NCBI GenBank assembly: GCA_009809945.1
Contig: WTPW01002773.1
Coordinates: 1-64,000, forward strand
Direction of reading: 5' to 3'
DNA: 64,000 nt
Source of the DNA: Gigaspora margarita
Lineage: Eukaryota > Glomeromycota > Glomeromycetes > Diversisporales > Gigasporaceae
Shown: positions 59,283 to 64,000 of the stretch, piece by piece
Numbering within the stretch: position 1 is the stretch's first letter
Layout of the letters: each line of letters opens with the position of its first letter
Notes under the pieces: model-generated
Database searches by the model: none
What the model saw: the letters and a program-made list of their open reading frames with translations, nothing else
Told to the model about the DNA's origin: nothing
Program-made: the position numbers and the translations under genes

Positions 59283-60480
59283 TTGAAGAAAGTGGATACA
59301 GAATGGTATGAAGATATACAGAAGCTGATAAAAATAAAGAAACTCGAAAAAGTGATAACAAAAGCATCTCTAAGAAAAGCAACTGGACCACAAGTGGTAT
59401 CAAATGAAATGTTGAAAAAGCTAGACAACGAGATGGAACATAAGATCTTAAAGATCTTTAACGCATGTCTCAAGTTGCAGGCAATATCAAAGAGCTGAAA
59501 ACATAGTAATATATATCCTATAGTGAAAAAAGAAAAGTTCTTAGAATAGCTAAATGAAATGCGACCAATAACTCTAATAGAGCATGTCAGAAAACTTTTA
59601 ACCAAGATCATAATGAAAAGGTTGAGCAGTAGACTAAGTAGATATCCCATACTCAATGATTACAACTATGTGGTGTTACCTATACATCAACAGAAGTGCC
59701 TACAATAACGATTACACATATAATTGAAGATGCACAAATAAACGACAAGGAGATATGGATACTAAGTCAAGATATTTCTATAGCATATGATTTGATACAT
59801 ATTCCAACATTAAAAAAAGCAATGCTAAGATTAAAGATATCTGAAAAGATAACAATTTTAATAGTGTATATTTTTACTGATCAGAAAAATGTGATAATTA
59901 CAAACCTAGAAATGACTGATACCTATAATATAAAAAATGGCATAGATTAAGGAGAGATACTGGCTCTACTTCTATGGCGCATTTACTACGACCCCCTGCT
60001 GTCTGAGGTATATAAAAAATTTATAGCTACACGTTGGAAGCCAAATACAAAGAAGAAGGTATCAAAAAAGTGATTACATGTAAGAGACCGGCAATAGCAT
60101 ATATGGATGATACAGTATGGATAGCATGAACAAGAAAAGAATTGAAAAGAATAGTAAAAATAGTGACATTCTTTTTTAAGTTAACAAATATCAACGTAAA
60201 CCCACAAAAATCGATATTATTAATAAAAAATATCTCGACCAAACAAACTAAGATAACATACAAAGATACGGAAATAGAAGCAATCAATTATAAGCAACTA
60301 TACAGAATCTTAGACTGTTGGTTCATGATGGGGGCAAGTACCAAGCTGATAACCCAAACTATACAAGAGAAGGCAGTTTGTGCAACAAAAAGAATAGCAA
60401 GATCGAAAGTAACTAAAAGCAAGCGGTATATATCATCAACAGTGTTCTTCTGGCTAAACTGTTATATAGAATCCAAAAAG
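59283..60480 (+). pseudogene. LINE 2 reverse transcriptase
   Basis: LRKATGPQVVSNEMLKKLD (about 59370-59430) and LNEMRPITLIEHVRKLLTK (about 59550-59605) are the fingers. WILSQDISIAYDLIHIPTL (about 59757) is the first catalytic region. GIDQGEI-type sequence with a stop (about 59940), LLWRIYYDPLLSE and AIAYMDDTVWIA (MDD codons at about 60103-60111) form the palm, and NINVNPQKSILLIKN follows. Frameshifts occur near 59695 and 59990. The catalytic box again has Met where LINEs normally have Ala. Confidence 0.88.
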
Positions 60481-60844
60481 TAGTAATATCTAAAAAGATA
60501 ACCAAAGAAATAATACAAAAATACACAGCAGTAGTTAAAAACAAAGCAGGCTTTGTAGTAACAATGCCAAATTCAGTCATTTATTATTATAAATTGTTTA
60601 GGCTAAAAATAGTAAAAGAGATACAAATGTTACAACATATAGCAATGGTGCACCGGCAACTTTAAAACCTCCTCTTTCAAGGCATTTATAAACTTAAATC
60701 CTGTTTAGTAACAAAAACTTTAAAAATTTAACACTTAGAATAAGGCTGCAGCAAATACAAAATACCACAAACATCAATGAGTCGATACTTGAACATTATG
60801 CTTATATTCTGACAACTAAAAAGAGTAGATTAGCAACAACAAAA

Positions 60845-62801
60845 ATGCTACAGCATTTGGAAAATATGGAAATAACAATGCAGAGAAGTGAAAGAAACAG
60901 ATGGCCAAAACAAAACAAAGAACAAGGGATATCAATTAACAACATATTAGCTAAACTCAAAAACAAAAAGAAAATAAAAATAAAGTATAACAAAATGAAC
61001 TTGAAATATATTGAACAATATACAAGAAGAGATAATAGTGCAACACTGAATTGGTTTAACCTACCCCAAACAACATCAAGAGTGATTAAAGGAAAAGAAC
61101 CAAGGTAGTACAAGGAGCTATGAGAAGAATAGAGAAACAATATATAAGGGAACCAGAGTGCTGATAACACCAAACCCATGGATAAACAAAGGTACACCAA
61201 ACAAAATGAAATGGGCAGTAAAAAAAGCAAACAATAGAAATTTTGTAGGGCGAATAACCTTGATAAAGAAAGATATAGTGGTAGTCAACCATTGGGTAAT
61301 TCAAATATTAAATTATTAGTTGGTACTATATAAGAGATGTTATTAAAACAACCCAGCTTTGGGAAAGGTAAAATGTACAAAAAAATAAGAATAGACAATA
61401 TGCGAATTCTAAAAGTTGACAGCAAGAAGAGAATTAGAATGCACCCAAAAAATCTAGAACAAGTAATGAGAGTATGCGAAGAAGGAGAACAAATAGTAAT
61501 AAAAAAGAAAGAAACCTTGAGATCATGAAAGAAAGTGAAGCAAACGAAATAATAGTAGTAAGATTGTTAATAGAGTACTCCAAACTAACATAAAACATAT
61601 AAACCACTCTAGTTTGAAACTGGAGTGGTTTATATGTTTTATTATAGTTTGGAGTACTCCATTAACAACTCTAAATAGCAGATCTGATGAATACACTTTG
61701 GGGATAAAGAAAATAGAAGTCAAAATAAAAATAGAAAAAAAGTCAAAAATAATTCACAAAAATATTTAATAATATGCCAAATGGTACAAGAAAAGTATCA
61801 ATGGGAGATAACGATAAAAGAATAGCCAACAACGGTAAAGATCTTCATAACGGCATTGATCCAAATAGCAGTAATAGCACCAAAAAGATATCATATCAAC
61901 ATCAAAATAAAAAAGAAAGAAAAATTATGCAGTAAAGCAGAAAAAATTTATAAAACAGAGCTACACAAAGTATATGATTTGCAGGACTTTATGAATTGGA
62001 GCAGTTGGATTTCATGGAAAATGCTAATAATTAGAAAAGACCTAAAGTATACATTCGAATCTATAAAAGAGATCAATATGATTGAAAGGCAAAGCAGGCA
62101 TAAGTTAACTGGTAATATAAAGCATACAAATATAAGACAAGATATATTTCAAATGGAATAGAACTATGCAAGGGTCGAACATAAAACTCGATGATTTTTA
62201 TGACACATATTTAATGCAGAACAAATAGCAAATTGGCAATTGCAATCAAGGATGCAGTTATGGGATGATCTGAGGATAGAGGCAGATTTGCTAACTTTCT
62301 TCAACTATATTAACTACAATTGTAGTCCCACAACTAGAGTAACAAACCCCAAGTACTCAAAACTCAAAGCATTCAAATAAAGATATTAATGGAAGAATTA
62401 CCAACAAATGAAGTTCTGTATATAAGATATAAAGAAAAAAAATAAATCTACAATGCCCAAGTGGATGTAATGAAATGAAAAGCAATTATTACCTACTAAC
62501 CTGCGCTAAAAATCCAACAAGTTTAAGGAAAATTATATGAGAGATGATCACTAAAATACTTGAAAAACAAAAGATATACTCTGAGGTAGTGCTAAATAAT
62601 ATTGAGAAAACAGTGACTAAATCAATTTGTATCACAGACACACAAACAGGTATGACAAGAGTAACACTCAGAATCTTCAAGAAGAAAGAAACAAAAGAAA
62701 TAGACAAGCTCCTAAAAACTAAAAAAAGACAAAGAACCCAATGGACACTGCCATCAATTATACTCCACAAGATAGCAAAAAATATATACAAAAAGATATA
62801 G
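60845..62801 (+). pseudogene. LINE 2 C-terminal region with Cys knuckle
   Basis: Basic, Lys-rich open pieces (60845-61108, 61337-61528, 61856-62161, 62544-62801) are separated by stops. At about 62445-62510 the reading LQCPSGCNEMKSNYYLLTC resembles the C-x3-C...C knuckle at the end of LINE ORF2 (LINE 1 has CASCKQTEDILHLFNC). RNase H could not be recognised with confidence. The 3' end (62802-63080) is untranslated-looking. Confidence 0.55.
61573..61659. repeat. 87-bp palindrome (small foldback/MITE) in LINE 2
   Basis: GAGTACTCCAAACTA...AACCACTCTAGTTT pairs with AAACTGGAGTGGTT...TAGTTTGGAGTACTC with very few mismatches. The tight arms and short centre suggest an inserted foldback sequence, but no certain target duplication is visible. 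Confidence 0.7.
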
Positions 62802-63080
62802 ATGGAAAGAAATCAAGTAAATTCAACATCACCAACAAGAAATATGACAGAAGAAAAAGAAATCAAAACCGTAGCAGGGGAAATACAGAAAAGACATTGT
62901 AAAGAAGTGACTAAAAGGAATGCCAAGATCAAATTTCAAACATAGAAACAAATATTCGTCCTAGATAATAATCTACCGTTATACATAAATCAAATCATAG
63001 ACTAGGTGGGACTTTGACCCTACTTAGCAAAGTATGGATTGTGAATACATTAGCTCAAGTCTCAGTTTTATAGAAAAATT

Positions 63081-63553
63081 ATGTAAAATACATTTGTAAT
63101 AATGTAAATATATAAATAATTTAATAAAAAACTGAAGCAAGATCTCAAAAAACAAAGAATTTTAAACTCTAATAACTTAATAACAAATAATTTTTTAAAA
63201 AAATTAAGGCCGCTATTTTGTAGTAAATTGATTTAGCTTTAAAACAGTGGCTTCATTTTTTCTATATCTTTTTTGTATTATAAGTTATTAGCTTTTAAAA
63301 ATTAGCCATTTTATTGCCATTTCTAAGTGTCCTGCACTGTATAACATTGTACAAAATTAAATAATTTTAATAATTTTAAAAAGTACTGTATAGAATTTTT
63401 TGATTTTTTTTATTTAAAAGATATAGATTTAATAAATTTAAATTTTTATTTTTAGCTTAATATTATTAATTTTTTTTTTTTTTAAGATAAGGTCTTGCTT
63501 GTATTTTTATTGGGTAATTTATATAAGAAGTTGTACAAAACAACAATTTAAAT
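63081..63553. other. No gene supported
   Basis: AT-rich sequence with long T-runs (63470-63483). It may include the 3' end of LINE 2. Confidence 0.4.
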
Positions 63554-63871
63554 GGGTAGCAATCATTTTACTGACAATCATTTCACAGACACTCCATTTC
63601 ACCAACAAATTATTCACTAACAAGTTCATTTTACCAACAGTTTATTTTACTGAAGCTCATTTTACTGACAAAGTAATTCTGGCTGTTGTCATTAGAATTA
63701 GGATAGGGTCAGATAAAATTAGGGTTAAAGTTAGTGCGCTATATAGAAAAAATTTTGTTAGTAAAATAAGCTTTGATGAAATGAACTATTAGTAAAATAA
63801 ACTTGTTAGTAAATAATTTGTCAGTGAAATGGGATGTTTGTAAAGTGATTTTAGTAAAATAATATGGACCC
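63554..63871. mobile_element. Foldback element, copy B
   Basis: GGGTAGCAATCATTTTACTG at the left pairs with the right end, which reads inward GGGTCCATATTATTTTACT. The arms are built of CATTTTACTGACAA / ACCAACAAG phrases. The flanks 63546-63553 (ATTTAAAT) and 63872-63879 (ACTTAAAT) match at 7 of 8 bases. The central part contains GGATAGGGTCAGATAA, related to the loop of copy A near 9570. The 97-codon frame at 63499-63792 is a by-product of the repeats. Confidence 0.75.
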
Positions 63872-63899
63872 ACTTAAATTGTGCAATGACAAATACATA

Positions 63900-64000
63900 C
63901 TGTATATTTTCAAAATAAGCTACTCTGAAAAAAAGCTACCCTTTAATTTTTTTTAAAAATCTCAAAAAATGCATTAGCAGTTGCTATATATAAAAGCCCA
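63900..64000 (+). mobile_element. Mariner-like MITE, truncated by the window end
   Basis: After TA (63898-63899) comes CTGTATATTTTCAAAATAAG and CTAC, matching the ends at 11137 (CCGTATGTGTCCAAAAATAAGC). Internal GCAGTTGCTATATATAAAAG also parallels the 11137 element (GTAGCAACTGC). The right end lies outside the window. Confidence 0.65.

Larger units (their letters stand above)
55616..63080 (+). mobile_element. LINE 2, plus strand, decayed
   Basis: Order: ORF1 relic (55616-57669), endonuclease (57790-58532), reverse transcriptase (59283-60480) and a long C-terminal region with a Cys knuckle (60845-62801). It shares the unusual MDDTVW catalytic box with LINE 1 but is otherwise strongly diverged. 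A palindromic MITE (61573-61659) sits in its C-terminal region. No clear A-tail or target duplication was found, and 63080 is an approximate end. Confidence 0.78.

Overview
The window looks like a repeat-dominated, AT-rich fungal nuclear contig. The gene structure (one housekeeping gene with short GT-AG introns), the mix of decayed transposon families and a tyrosine-kinase-like pseudogene suggest an arbuscular-mycorrhizal fungus (Glomeromycotina, possibly a Gigaspora-like large genome). That assignment is inference from composition and remembered protein families. No search was run. Scattered N bases show it is a draft assembly.

Only one gene looks intact: a nine-exon gene for the alpha subunit of the AP-2 clathrin adaptor (1105-4780, + strand). 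Almost everything after it is mobile DNA, much of it nested. Layout: 5.8-8.5 kb holds a tRNA-headed SINE, a hAT-like MITE and a 1.08-kb TIR element made of hairpin modules. 9.3-12.6 kb holds a foldback element and a broken repeat-family gene split by a TA-flanked MITE. 15.0-16.0 kb holds a dead protein kinase. 16-20 kb is a very AT-rich stretch with no gene. 20.15-20.95 kb is a PIF/Harbinger-like element.

21,158-29,643 is an 8.5-kb element with matching terminal inverted repeats and an exact 8-bp target duplication. It contains about 23 tandem copies of a ~186-bp self-complementary monomer and a decayed MULE-type transposase with a SWIM zinc finger. A SINE and a GC-rich hAT-like element have inserted into the array. 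The 1.08-kb element at 7,400-8,475 has related ends and a related hairpin unit, so the two form one family. This family is the most novel-looking thing in the window.

29,867-54,813 can be read as one Ty3/gypsy-type LTR retrotransposon on the minus strand. A PBS lies beside the right LTR and a purine-rich tract beside the left LTR, and the element is blown up to 25 kb by nested insertions: a LINE (33.4-43.0 kb), several MITEs, a SINE in the reverse transcriptase and a 1.04-kb palindrome in gag. 55.6-63.1 kb is a second decayed LINE on the plus strand. 63.55-64 kb holds another foldback element and the start of a mariner-like MITE.

The elements' coding regions are broken mostly by C-to-T / G-to-A type changes (CAA, CAG, CGA and TGG to stop; Cys to Tyr, His to Tyr, Gly to Arg, Asp to Asn). 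Removing an insertion plus one target copy restores local reading in at least four places, which fixes the order of insertion events.
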